From Adenophora triphylla var. japonica (lineage: Eukaryota > Streptophyta > Magnoliopsida > Asterales > Campanulaceae): 64,000 nt of DNA. The stretch lies in assembly GCA_022495995.1 (NCBI GenBank), contig JAFEMH010001452.1, forward strand, positions 74,501 to 138,500, given 5' to 3'. Below the pieces are notes generated by a model. That model was not told where the DNA came from. It saw only the letters and a program-made list of their open reading frames with translations, and searched no databases. Shown piece after piece: positions 44,053 through 54,684 of the stretch; position 1 is the first letter of the stretch; each line of letters begins with the position of its first letter. Position numbers and translations under genes: made by a program.

Positions 44053-46900
44053 TGTCATGACCCTAAGCCTAGGCACATTCTTGGTTACACGTGAAGCATG
44101 TGGGGTTGGGTATGCTTTGCATATCATCCTTGGTTTGTTGACATTTGATTTCTTACGTGTTCATTTTGAGCCATTTTGTTGCACTATGTAATTTTTAGAC
44201 GTTATAACTTGATTTAATGCTATAATGTCTAAACAAAGGAAGTTTGTGTAGTTTATTGGTGACACTTAAAACTTGGTTGAAAGTGGTTCAAAATGGTTGA
44301 GGAGCTTAAGTGTAAAACAAATCTTAAGGTAGTTGTTTTTTAAAGTTCAAACTTGGAGGAGCTATTATGAAAATGTTTAAGTATATCTTCTTCAAGCTTC
44401 CTTAGGAAGCTTACTTACGTTCTTCAGCCTTCTCCTTGTTTCCATCAGCCATGGAAGTTCCCAAACCCTTGTTTAACTTATAAAAATTGTAGAAATTCAG
44501 CCTTAGAGAAGTTGTTGTTTTCAACTTGGATTTATTGCAAAGGAAGTTGATAGGAGCAAGATATCCACCTTCATCTTCTTTTATTTTGATAATCCTTGGG
44601 TAAGTTACTATGGTTTTAATTCAATAACTGCTCACTTGTGTTTAATCATGTTATTGTGAACTGGTGAAGGGTTATTGAGAAGTTGGGTAAGTATTGTGAT
44701 GTTTGATAAGGAAACACACTAGGTTGGTGTTGATTCACATGGCCTAGGGTGGTGTTATAGATTGGTACTTGTTGTATTCATGTTGTATATGTGTTATAAG
44801 ACTTAAAGGGAGTATATTAGAGTCCCAAACAAAGTTTATTCCTGCTGTAAATTGCCTTGAGTTAGCTGAGAGCAAAGGTGGCAGAAACTGTTGTTGTTGC
44901 TGTGTGTTCTACTGATGTTTCGACTGCAGCAAGGGTTTCTAGTGGAAGGGCATTACTCGTGCCTATGAGCATGAGTCGTGGCCCTCAGGGGACACTTGTG
45001 GAAGGTAGTCGTGAACCATGGTGCAGTCGTGCAGGGGAGATGCACGACTCGTGCTATCCTACATGACTCGTGCTCAAAACTGCCTTGAGTGAGCACCTTT
45101 GCAAGCTTGTAAACCTAGTCTAATGAGTATAGTATTAATCACTCTTTAACTATACTTTTAGTACAAGTTTAGTACAACATTGTAGAACTTGGAATTGGCC
45201 AAAAAGAGATTGGCAATAGCTTTAAATATTGACCCAAAGTTGCTTGAAAGGCAAGTTTGAAGCTGATCCGTTTACACTGTAGCCTTGGTCCATGTTTGAG
45301 GCATTGGAAACCTAGGCTAAACAACTTGGATTGGAACACTTTTTGATCCTGTATTTATTACAACTTTAGTACTGCATAATGGAGTTTGAATTGGGCCAAA
45401 AATATATTGATAAGGTCCTTAAATAATGTCTCAAAAATGCTTGAGAGGCGATTATGAAACTTGAACCAAATGTTATAAAACCTGGTTTTTTGAACTTGAA
45501 CCCTAAAGGGAAGTTGTTCAATGTTGTATTGTGATGGCGTAGGGCTACTTATATGTTATTGTACCCCTACGTGATGACCTATGTAGGGTTATTTGCTCTA
45601 TAGTGCCTAAAAATGAGTAGGGCATTATTTCCTTGGTTTGAACAAGAGGGATACCACCCTGTTTCTAGGTTCCATGGTATGAAATGAAATTGTAAGACTT
45701 ATGTGATATAAATTGTGCCATAAGTGCTTACCTGATCATAGTTGATTGTGTACAAAGTGTTCAAATACTTGTTGCACATTTTCTTGGGTTGAGCATGAGT
45801 AATGAATACCATGTCATTGCATTGTTGTTATTCAATAGTGTTGAAATACATGTGCACTATTGTGATTGATTTAACATGAGTTATAGTTCCATGTTATGTA
45901 TATTGATGTCCCATAGGGTGGACTTATGTTAAAGTATCTGTGATATGCTTGACTATGATGGTATCAGCTGATCATTGTGGGGGTATATGGGATCCTAACA
46001 CATATGAGAAGATATTTCATAAGTTGTTTAGATTGCCTTATACCTGTGACCTCTTCCCCGTCTGTGGCCATGGTCTGGGGGTGCGCAGCTTCTGTGTATA
46101 TGTGCAGTCAGGCACAGATAGCTGATAACTTATATGGATCTCTGTTCGGGGTCATATAAGACATGAATAAGCACTAGCATTTCACGAGAGCGGAGTATCC
46201 CTCCCACCGTTGTACTATATATGATTCAGATGGAAAGGTAAGGGAAATGTAACGGAATGTGTTTACTGTTTCCCAATGTGTTATTGGAAACCTGATTGTG
46301 TGTTGCATTGTATATGACTTATTGGTCAGAAGGAAAAGGTAACGTAATGTGTTTACTGTTTTCCAATGTGAGCAACCTGTTTATGTGTTGCATATTGTAT
46401 GGCATATTGTTGCATACATAATAACTTTCTGAGATTTTATCTCACCCCTTCTCCCTTTATTGTTTTAGATCCTACTGAGGCAGGTGGACCGGACCAGTGA
46501 GGCCGGGGGAAGAGTTTGGACTCCTTTTGGGTTGTCAGGGTATGAGTTCTTTTGGGAGTTGGGGCTGTATTTGGTTGTTATTCTTTTGGGAAATGTATTG
46601 TATATAAAGTTTTACAACATGTTTCATTTGTATCGTGTTGTAAGTAACTTAAACTTGGTTTGTTTATGGTTGGCTTGTGTATAGCCTTTCTCGTTGTATA
46701 GTTTGTTAAAACAGGTTGAGTTTGGTTTGAAACAGGTTTATTTATCGCCTCCGTGTAGAGAGGTTATTTTGAAATGGTTTTAAAAATGTGTTGTATACTT
46801 TTCAAGTTATCGTAAAGAAAAGTTTTTTTGGAAATGGTATATTTTGGGACCCTCCATCCTGGGATACGGTTTATAGGTCCGGAGTTGGGAGTCGCCCACA
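44053..46900 (+). repeat. Tekay 3' LTR
   Basis: This is a full LTR of about 2.85 kb, from TGTCATGACCC to GTCGCCCACA. The first 1.48 kb matches the 5' copy. Several CACGA words present in the 5' copy are CATGA or CATTA here, which looks like cytosine deamination. No credible gene lies within. Confidence 0.9.
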
Positions 46901-46905
46901 CAAAG
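46901..46905. other. Target-site duplication CAAAG, right copy (Tekay)
   Basis: It matches 37483-37487, next to the left end of Tekay. Confidence 0.93.
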
Positions 46906-47431
46906 TCTCGGAGAGAGCAAACCACAAGAAAGAGCACGCCAGCTGCTCAGCCGTCACCAAGCCGGTACCCCGGTGATAGGCCCCGATGTTGGACGTAATC
47001 TGCGCCTCCACATCGCCATATTACATGCCCAGGCCCCTACGAGGAGAAGGCGCGAAGCCCAGCATCTCTGCCAGCGTCCCATTGGACATCCTGTCCCGCC
47101 ATCTCACTGGACCTCCTTTGTAGGAAAGCCCAGTAATCGCCGCGAAGTCGGTGGGAGTCACCGTCACCTCTCCCCAGCTCAGATGGAAGGTATGCGTGGT
47201 GTCCCACCAATACTCAGACAAGGCCAGGAAGATGCTCTTGTTCTTCCTCGTCTCTGCAATCCCGGCCTGGTTCTCAACGAACGCACCCAAACCAGAAGCA
47301 AAGACCAGCCTCCTAGGACTCGGCCTACCCTCCCTGGAGATATCCGGTAAATGCTGCCACAGCTCAACTACCACCTCGAGCGACCCCTGAGACTTCATCT
47401 TCTTGGCCTTACCGGACAAAGGCCCCTCATC
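46906..47431 (-). pseudogene. Antisense PMD gene of Tat-1, start of exon 2
   Basis: On the minus strand a TGTGTTTACCTGCAG acceptor is followed at 47431 by DEGPLSGKAKKMKSQG and the PMD core: YWWDTTHTFHLSWGEVTVTP, DFAAITGLSY and TLAEMLGFAP. A TAA at 47020 interrupts before LACSFLWFALSE. The frame runs into the Tekay insertion and resumes at 37487. The acceptor is nearly the same as in Tat-B. Exon 1 is not in the visible Tat-1 part and probably lies beyond Tat-C. Confidence 0.82.
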
Positions 47432-47645
47432 CTGCAGGTAAACACAGCAAAGGTACGTCAATCACAGTACTTAATGCAAAATACCAAGAGGAAACGAAAG
47501 CATAAAAAGTCCATCCCAACACGGCAAAACAAAAACAACCCGTCACAAAACACGGCACACATTGCACATTATTTTCCCCATGTAACCCATCACAAAACAC
47601 GGCACACACTGTGCAAATTTTCTCAAAAGAGGGATTAAGGCCTAC
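47432..47645 (-). other. Tat-1 intron 1 of the PMD gene, up to the Tat-C insertion
   Basis: An AC-rich stretch with a short direct repeat (CATCACAAAACACGGCACAC twice). No frame is evident. Tat-C starts at 47646. Confidence 0.6.
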
Positions 47646-49743
47646 TGAAATTACCCAAATTTTTGCGTGTGGCGAAAAGGCGATTGTCTTTCGCGGGGTT
47701 GGTGTTTGAGACATCTCTTTCGGGAAGGAGAGGAGTCGCCACGCGGTTTTGTATTTTGAGCCCAAACGTTGAAAAATGGCTTTTGTGAAAATGGTGTCAT
47801 TTTTATTGGTAGTAAAAACTTTGGAAAAGGCTTTTTTGAGTACCAGAGATTGTTAGGTTCGAAGGTCATGTTACGTTTCAGGAAGAGTATTTTGAGATCA
47901 CCCAAAATGCCTCGTATGACGAGTCTTTCTACCTTTCTTGAAAATGCCTGCGTGTGTGTCTGTGTGTTTGCATTTTGACAATGGGGGCTTGAATGACAAG
48001 CTTAATCTTGGTTTGAATGTCAAACGTTTGATTTTTGTGATTCTGATTGAAAAGGCGAGCGTTTGAATGACAAACGTCGGTTTTGAAGTTTTTTTAGGAA
48101 AACTGGCGCGAATGCTGATTTTGATCTTTTAAGTGTCAAATGTTGACTTTTTAAGAAAAGAGCGTTTGAATGTCAAACGTCGGATTTTTGAGTTTGAAGA
48201 TGATCATTTGGATGCCAAACGTCATTTCGCGCGTTTTTGAAAGAGAGTTCGAATGTCGAACTCCGATTTTGAACCGGGCATTATATTGTTAGCGATTTTA
48301 CAGGAAAAAAGCATTAAATGAGTTTTGAATGTCAAATGTCGGGTTTTTTTAAGTTTGAAGATGATCGTTTGGATGCCAAACGTCATTTCGCGCGTTTTTG
48401 AAAGAGAGTTCGAATGTCGAACTCCGATTTTGAACCGGGCATTACATTGTTAGCGATTTTACGGGAAAAAAACATTAAATGAGTTTTGAATGTCAAATGT
48501 CGGGTTTTTTAAGTTTGAAGATGATCGTTTGGATGCCAAACGTCATTTTGCGCATTTTTGAAAGAGAGTCCGAATGTCGAACTCCGGTTTTGAACCAGGC
48601 ATTACATTGTTAGCGATTTTACGGGAAAAAAGCATTAAATGATATGCGATCAACGAATCGTTTTTGCGAATCGAACTTTGATAAGTAAATACTATCACGA
48701 GCCAAACGGCTCAGACTTGTAAATGACAGTATTTAAAGTGCGGTATCGACGAAATCAAACGACCCAAAATTGTAAAGTTGCGTAAAGTAAATGACGATCA
48801 ACGGATCAAACGATCCGGAATTTGTAAATGACATGAAAGTAAATGACGTTCAACGGATCAAACGATCCGGAATTGTAAATGACATAAAAGTAACGGAACG
48901 GGGCCGGAACGCCGTTTTAACCCGAGATTACTTCTCTTACGGGAAGAGAAGAGGATCAGGGACTAAAACGTATCAGACCCTGAATGAACGCTCGCCGGAA
49001 ATTAATAAAATGAGACTCGCCATGCCGTTTTTAAGGAAACATTGAAAACCTTTTTGAAAGAAAAAATGGGTTCGGGGTCAGGTTACATGTTGGGAAGAAC
49101 CGAGAGTTCACCCAACACGCCTCATCCGTAGACGAGTCTTTCTATGTTCAACATTCAATTCATCCAAATGTTTGTGTAAAGTGTGTGACAATATATGTGC
49201 AAAATACATAAGAGTGCTTTATTTTATTACTCACAAAAAGGGGAATATAACTCGTAAGCCATTGACTATGGGAGGCCACATCCCACTTTACATCGAGGAT
49301 TGAATACAGATTACAACTGAAATGATGATCCTCTGCAGATGGTCACCATGTGTCGCGTGACACAGGACATGCTTAGCACGAGGTGTCGCGTGACACATGT
49401 TTACCGTTTGCAGGAACCTTACAAATTGTCGAACAGAATCAAAAGATACCAGATCCAATCAAATCATCATACCAAATCAATTAAATATAGCACGAATCAA
49501 TACCAGATCGGCCAAAGGAGTATGGATATGGGAGATCCACACTCCCTTGACAACCAAATTGCAATTACAAATAAGACCACATTATGAACACGCAATTGGA
49601 TCAAGCAAATCGCATTTAAACAGAGAGATGGCAGTTGCCACCTAATAATTGAAGCAGATAGAGCTCAATTACCAGGTGGAAGGGGGGGAATTGTAATTAA
49701 GCAAGTAGTAAGCAAGAGAGAGAGAGAGATAGACTTGTTACCC
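47646..49743 (-). repeat. Tat-C 3' LTR, left part
   Basis: It starts TGAAATTACCC (sense GGGTAATTTCA, as in Tat-1). It holds a PBS-like core at 47732-47745, a hairpin at 47911-47923, three units of a repeat of about 170 bp (about 48180-48650; ATCGTTTGGATGCCAAACGT core), an ACGATCAACGGATCAAACGA pair, a second U5-like module with hairpin 49121-49136, and GTGTCGCGTGACAC palindromes near 49350 and 49383. Confidence 0.8.
49739..49743. other. Target-site duplication TACCC, left copy (Tat-B)
   Basis: It matches 61086-61090 at the other end of Tat-B. It lies in the Tat-C LTR, whose sequence continues on the far side. Confidence 0.93.
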
Positions 49744-50835
49744 TGTGAATACCCCGTCCCGATGCAACGCGCATTCGGAAGTTTTAAAATTAGTAATCAT
49801 GTAAAGTCGGATCGAAATGGGATATTCATTAAGTGACACTCGCTTTAAACCATATTAAAATTATTAGTTTAATTTTGAGAGTCGCCACGCCGCTTTGATA
49901 TAGCCCAAAGCATTGAAAAAAGTATAAACATGTGATTGGGTTCGGGGGTCAAGTTACAACAGAAGAAGAAATGCTATCACTCCTATTGCCCGACGGATCG
50001 GTCTTTCTAGCATGTGGGATGTTGGTTGTGTGTGGTGTTTACAGGAATAGATAGAAGAAGCGGGATCATGCATAAGGAGGAGGGGAGAGAAAGAATTAAT
50101 TGATGATCACACCCTAGAACCTTTGATTTAGGCCCTCAGAAGGTGCACTAATCAATGTTCATCCTTGGGGAATTGTTAATCATGGGATGATTATTACTAA
50201 GGTGGAAGGAAAGAAATAGTTCCTAGATCCATCGGGTTTCTTGGACGAAACCTTAGATCATCCTCTGCTATGCATAAAAATATATTAAAATAGTCCTAAA
50301 TCTAGCATAAAGGCACAATTAAAACATATTAAACATGCAAGTAAACAGCAATAATAATAATAAAGTACGGAATAAAAGACTTACCAATTGTAGCAAGGCT
50401 TTGGGATTCGAATCTAGCAAGATTCGAAGAATGTTGAGAGATGTACGGAAGGGAGAATCAAGTATAGTCTTGACTTCTCCGTGAGAAAACTGTGTCTTGA
50501 AAATGGGTACCGAGTGCACGTATTTATAGTGCTTCGAGAAATGGGCTGGACCGAGGAAAGAGTCAATCAGCCCAAATAATAAGGGTCGATCGGCACAATC
50601 AAGGAAGGGTCGATCGGTGCTAATAATAAGGGTCGATCGGCACTAATAAAAAGAGGCGATCGGCACTAATAAAAAGAGTCGATCGGCACTTCTTCCTGAC
50701 GTACTTTCCACGCGAACTACTGACGGCGGAGGGAATAAAAAGATTAACAAATTAATTAGAGATTTTGGTCAACCCTAATTAAATCAGCCCAACACATTAA
50801 ATGGGAATACCCTTTTTTAGGACCGGGTACTAACA
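49744..50835 (-). repeat. Tat-B 3' LTR (left copy)
   Basis: TGTGAATACCCC...GACCGGGTACTAACA on the + strand. PBS-like core 49878-49893, hairpin CCGA-CGGA-TCGG at 49990-50001, TATA box on the minus strand at 50521-50529, and a run of GGGTCGATCGGC words at about 50583-50695. Confidence 0.95.
50583..50695 (-). promoter_or_regulatory. GTCGATCGGC palindrome cluster in the Tat-B U3
   Basis: Five close repeats of (G)GTCGATCGGC or GGCGATCGGC, separated by AATAATAAGG-like spacers. They lie upstream of the TATA box in the sense direction. The right LTR repeats them at about 60830-60945. Further copies stand at 52025-52210, before the PMD gene. Confidence 0.7.
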
Positions 50836-50884
50836 GTAGCCCCTCGGCGACGCTTCTTGTAAAACAAGTGGGGTCGACGATAAA
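50836..50884 (-). other. Polypurine tract and 35-nt stem-loop of Tat-B
   Basis: GTAGCCCCT is followed by outer arms CGGCGAC (50845-50851) and GTCGACG (50873-50879). Inner arms TTCTTGT and ACAAGTG enclose loop AAA. Same lengths as in Tat-A and Tat-C, with one inner mismatch. Confidence 0.72.
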
Positions 50885-50978
50885 GATAGGATCCGTCCTG
50901 AAAAAAGGGATTTCAGGAGGGGAAATGATGAGCTTACGGATGTGAGGTTTGGACTCGAGCTGAGTCACAAATGAAAAG

Positions 50979-51058
50979 ATGACCAGGTAGGTTGAGTGGC
51001 TGAACCCTTGTCGGGCTACCTACGTATCCCAAGAGGAATCAAGCCGAATCGTATTTTA
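50979..51058 (-). other. Structured GAACTACG motif, Tat-B copy 1
   Basis: GGCTACCTACGTATCCC, AGAGGAATCAAGCC and AATCGTATTTTAG on the + strand. The last GTAGTTC is degraded here. Confidence 0.6.
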
Positions 51059-51144
51059 GAAAAGTGGGCATTTAGTACCCAAGAATGGAGGACGGGTGGC
51101 GTCTCAAACCAATGATGTGATCGTGTGGGACTCACTCAAGGATA

Positions 51145-51795
51145 TGGGAGTCCCTGAAAGATTTGACTGTCCGGGGATTCACCCAAAGATTTGACTGTAC
51201 AGGGAGTCACCCAAAGATTTGACTGTACGGGGAGTCACCCAAAGATTTGACTGTACGGGGAGTCACCCAAAGATTTGACTGTTCGGGGAGTCACCCAAAG
51301 ATTTGACTGTACGGGGAGTCACCAAAGATTTGACTGTCTGGCGAGTCACCCAAAGATTTGACTGTCCTGGGGAGTCACCCAAAGATTTGATCAGACCGGG
51401 AGTCACCCAAAGATTTATTTGTCTGTGGGAGTCACCCAAAGATTTGACTCGTCCTGGAGTCACCCAAAGATTTGACTGTCCGGGGAGTCACCCAAAGATT
51501 TGATCAGTACGGGAGTCACCCAAAGATTTGATCAGACGGGAGTCACCCAAAGATTTGACTGTTCGGGGAGTCACCCAAAGATTTGACTGTACGGGGAGTC
51601 ACCCAAAGATTTGACTGTACGGGGAGCCACCCAAAGATTTGACTGTACGGGGAGTCACCCAAAGATTTGACTGTACGGGGAGTCACCCAATGATTTGACT
51701 GTACGGGTAGTCACCCAAAGATTTGACTGTACGGGGAGTCACCCAAAGATTTGACTGTACGGGGAGTCACCCAAAGATTTGTGAGGGTATGACTA
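51145..51795 (+). repeat. 28-bp tandem array with TTGACT cores upstream of the Tat-B PMD gene
   Basis: About 23 units of roughly 28 bp are built from GGGGAGTCACCC, AAAGATTTGACT and GTAC. I count 18 units with TTGACT, the W-box core (TTGACC/T) bound by WRKY factors; three others have TTGATC. The GGGAGTCACCC part is a near-palindrome. The array ends 540 bp before the PMD start codon, so an enhancer role is plausible but untested. Confidence 0.85.
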
Positions 51796-52024
51796 TGTGT
51801 GGGAGTCACCCGAAAAATAAGAGTTTTAACTGTGTAGGAGTCACCCGGAATTTATGAGAATATGACTATGTGGGGTCACCCGAAAATTAAAAAGGAAATA
51901 TATAATGGGTAATAAAAAAGGGTAATAAATGAGAATATCTGATTCTTGGAAAGGGGTGAGGCCTTTTAATGGTCTAGTCAAGGATTTAGACCAAGGGACC
52001 GTTATCGAGGTGCGGAAAAGGAAG

Positions 52025-52210
52025 GGCCGATCGGCCCTTTCTCCTGATTGGCCAGAGGCATTTTGACGAGGATCGGCGAGGTCTAGATTAAATCCTCACC
52101 GCTCATCTATCACGAAGAAACATAAAATAAAGATCCGATCGGCCCTTAATAAAAGGGTCGATCGGCCTTTTCCTGGATTGGTCAGAATTCTTGGCGATCG
52201 GCCTTTTACC
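52025..52210 (+). promoter_or_regulatory. Internal copies of the Tat-B LTR palindrome before the PMD gene
   Basis: GGGCCGATCGGCCC (about 52024), CCGATCGGCCC (about 52136), GGGTCGATCGGCC (about 52156) and GGCGATCGGCC (about 52193). The last lies about 130 bp before the ATG at 52335. The motif is the one repeated in the U3 of Tat-B. Confidence 0.72.
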
Positions 52211-52334
52211 GCGACCGTCTTCTTCTTCTTCCATTCTTCTTCTTCTTCCGCCATTGTTACGAAGTTTCAAGATCTGGTGTGAAGAAATTCGAGTGAATTC
52301 ACTGTTTTGGTACTAAATTCGTGAAGGATTTGCC

Positions 52335-54684
52335 ATGGATCCTCCAGATTGGGTCAACGATGTAATTTCCATGATAAATCGCCCAGATTATCAATCCTTG
52401 GGCTCGTACACCGGCGATATTGGTGGTCTCTTTGGTCATGCCGGCAGTTATGGCGACGGCGGTGCTGGTGGCAGTGGAAGCTTTGGCAGTTTTGATAGTT
52501 TTGATAGTGGGTATGAGAATGTTGGTAGTTATGGAGGTGATGGTGGTAGCCAAGGTGGTAATGGTGGCAGCAATAGTAGTGGCCATGGTGGCGGCAGTGG
52601 CGGCGGCCATGGTGGAGGCAATGGCGGCGGCAATGGTGGAGGTAATGGCGGCAGCGATGGCGGCGGCAATGGTGGTAGTGATGATGAAGAGGGAGGTGAC
52701 CATGGCGCCGGGGAGAGCGACAGGAGTGACGCTGGCGGGGACCTTGATGCGGGAAGGCGACGGGCTTCTCGCAACTACCGCTCTTCGAGATTGTTTTTTC
52801 CGTTGAGGAACCAGTCTGATTTTTATGCGGGTCAGGAGCGTCATGGCTCCACGGGACTTCATTCCCGTGTTGGGATGCAGGTACGGGAATTTTTCATTTA
52901 ATAACAAAATAATACAAGTACGTACAAATATTATTATTTAAATGCGAGTAATGATACATACCCGTGCTGTGTTTACCTGCAGGGGAAGAAGATGAAAGGG
53001 CGTAGCTCCCTTAAGGCGGTAGGAGAGTTGTGGGCGTCCTTGCTAGCTGGTGATGGTAGTCCTCGTGAGCGGGTGGAGAGCTTGGGACTGGCCCCCTTTT
53101 TTGATATCTTCCTACGGATGGGCCAGACCAGACGGTGCACTGCTATAGTGAAGGTGTGTCGGGAGTTTTGGTGGGACACTACACATACTTTCCACTTGAG
53201 CTGGGGTGAGGCCACGATTACTCCTACAGACTTTGCTGCTCTCACTGGGTTGAGGTTTACTGACATATCCCTCCCGTTTGATGAGACTCTCCATGCTGAT
53301 TCGGCACGTCAGACCCAGCTGTTCGGGGCTAGTTTGGGTTCAAGCCGGACTTTCGGCATTGATGCTGGGAAGTTGTATAGGGTCGTTAGGGCTGCCATCG
53401 GTCAGTATACACGTGGCCTGTATGGGCTTGATGCACTTGTCCGAGGGTTCCTTTGGTATGGCTTCTCAGTGGCTCTTTTTCCCAACTCGGGCCCGGTATG
53501 CCGATTTTCTTTGTTGGGTGCTCTGACTGACTTGGATTTGGTGCGCGACATCTCGTGGGGGGGAGCCGGCTTGGCTGAGTTGTACCGTGCTTTGGACACC
53601 ATTACGAGGTCCAATACCTCCTCCTTTGACGCATTTCATCTTGTTCTGGAGGTATATCGGCCTTTTGTCCTTTTCCATTGCCTTCTTACTTGTTGTTTGT
53701 CCCTTACATCCTTACGAATGTCTGTTTTCTGTATCTTTTACAGGCGTGGGTCTACGAGGTGTTCAATGTTGCGCCGTTTACTTTACGCGACCAGACTCGG
53801 GATGTGCCTGTCTTGCGCTATAGGAGGAAGGAGAACAGGATTGAGGGGGTCCAGAAGATGGTCCGCGAGTCTGAGCTGAGGGCTGTTTTCTGTGGTCCCT
53901 GTAGGATCGAGTTTTTGCTTTACCCTTGGACTCTCGAGGCTTCAGAGACAGTTGGTGATGTCCGGGATGTAACTGCTTCCCGTAGGTTACTGGTTGGTTT
54001 GCTTGCTGATGAGATGTATCTGGGAGAGCGGGTGGCTAGACAGCATTATGCGTGGGCTCCGCTTTATGCGCCCCAACATCCTCCCAGGAATATGTGGTAT
54101 CCCAACTGCTTGGCGAGGAGGGAGGAATATCTGCTTGGGATCTCTACTTCTGAGTTCCGATTCGATATGGACTATGTGACCTTCGTGGAGCATTTTCCGA
54201 GGTCACCGCAGGTGGTGAGGCGGGCTGCTGAGGCTGCCGGTATAGGGGAGCAGGGCTTAGTTATCCCCGAGCTGATGGGTGTTGGGCATCCTGAGATTGT
54301 AGACATGCCCCCGTTTCCTGACCATTTCTTTGTGCCGATGGGTCACGGTCAGGTGAGGGTAGATTTGATGCCCACAGAGGCTGACGAGGTCGAGGCTGCT
54401 CAGCTTCCTCCAGACAGTGCCGGCGGGGTATACCTCTTATTTTGCAGGTTACCCGTGATTCTTATGTGCGGGCTGTGAGGCAAACTAATATATTGAGCCG
54501 TCTGCTGAGGAGTGCAGTGCAGACACTTTCTTGCCAGTCTCGGAGGTCAGTAGACGCGGATTCAGCTCAACGCAGACAGCGATCCCATGACGAGGGCAGT
54601 TCAACCTCTAGATTTTCCCGTGGTCGCAGTTCGACCTCCCGTCGGGGTCATTATGACTTTTTATTTTGTAGATTTTATTTGTAA
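52335..54684 (+). CDS. Antisense plant mobile domain (PMD) protein of Tat-B, four exons
   Basis: Exons 52335-52880, 52983-53651, 53744-54352 and 54448-54684 join in one frame of about 686 codons; all introns are phase 0 (102, 92 and 95 bp) with GT-AG ends. Exon 1 encodes MDPPDWVNDVISMINRPDYQ, a long Gly/Ser-rich low-complexity region, an acidic patch and a basic RRRASRNYRSSR segment. Exon 2 holds the PMD core (FWWDTTHTFHLSWGEATITP, DFAALTGLRF, RGFLWYGFSVALF, ISWGGAGLAELYRALD). Exon 3 starts AWVYEVFNVAPFTL. Exon 4 is Ser/Arg-rich and ends YDFLFCRFYL. PMD proteins MAIN and MAIL1 are nuclear factors that affect gene expression and transposon silencing; a role for this one is unknown. No stop or frameshift is visible. 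It is antisense to Tat-B. Confidence 0.85.

Larger units (their letters stand above)
37488..46900 (+). mobile_element. Tekay-type Ty3/gypsy chromovirus, internally rearranged
   Basis: The element starts TGTCACGACCC and ends GTCGCCCACA, flanked by CAAAG at 37483-37487 and 46901-46905. It has a truncated 5' LTR, a CACTA fragment in place of the LTR end, PBS and gag, then protease, RT, RNase H, integrase and a chromodomain-like tail, a polypurine tract and a 3' LTR. The chromodomain and polypurine layout indicate a chromovirus, most like Tekay/Del. Removing it restores the Tat-1 PMD frame region. Confidence 0.9.
50885..52334 (+). other. Upstream region of the Tat-B PMD gene
   Basis: It holds a GAACTACG-type motif (about 50979-51058), the W-box array (51145-51795), GATCGGCC palindromes (52025-52210) and a TCTTCTTCTTCC tract (52220-52252) that may be the gene's 5' leader. 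No coding frame stands out. Confidence 0.65.

Noticed and set aside
51145..51795. CRISPR-like array
   Set aside because: Units are contiguous, without unique spacers, and the context is a plant retrotransposon.
52299..52907. Long minus-strand frame rich in Ala/Thr/Ile and a Pro-rich one
   Set aside because: Both are mirror images of the Gly-rich repeat codons in PMD exon 1; neither has a recognisable domain.
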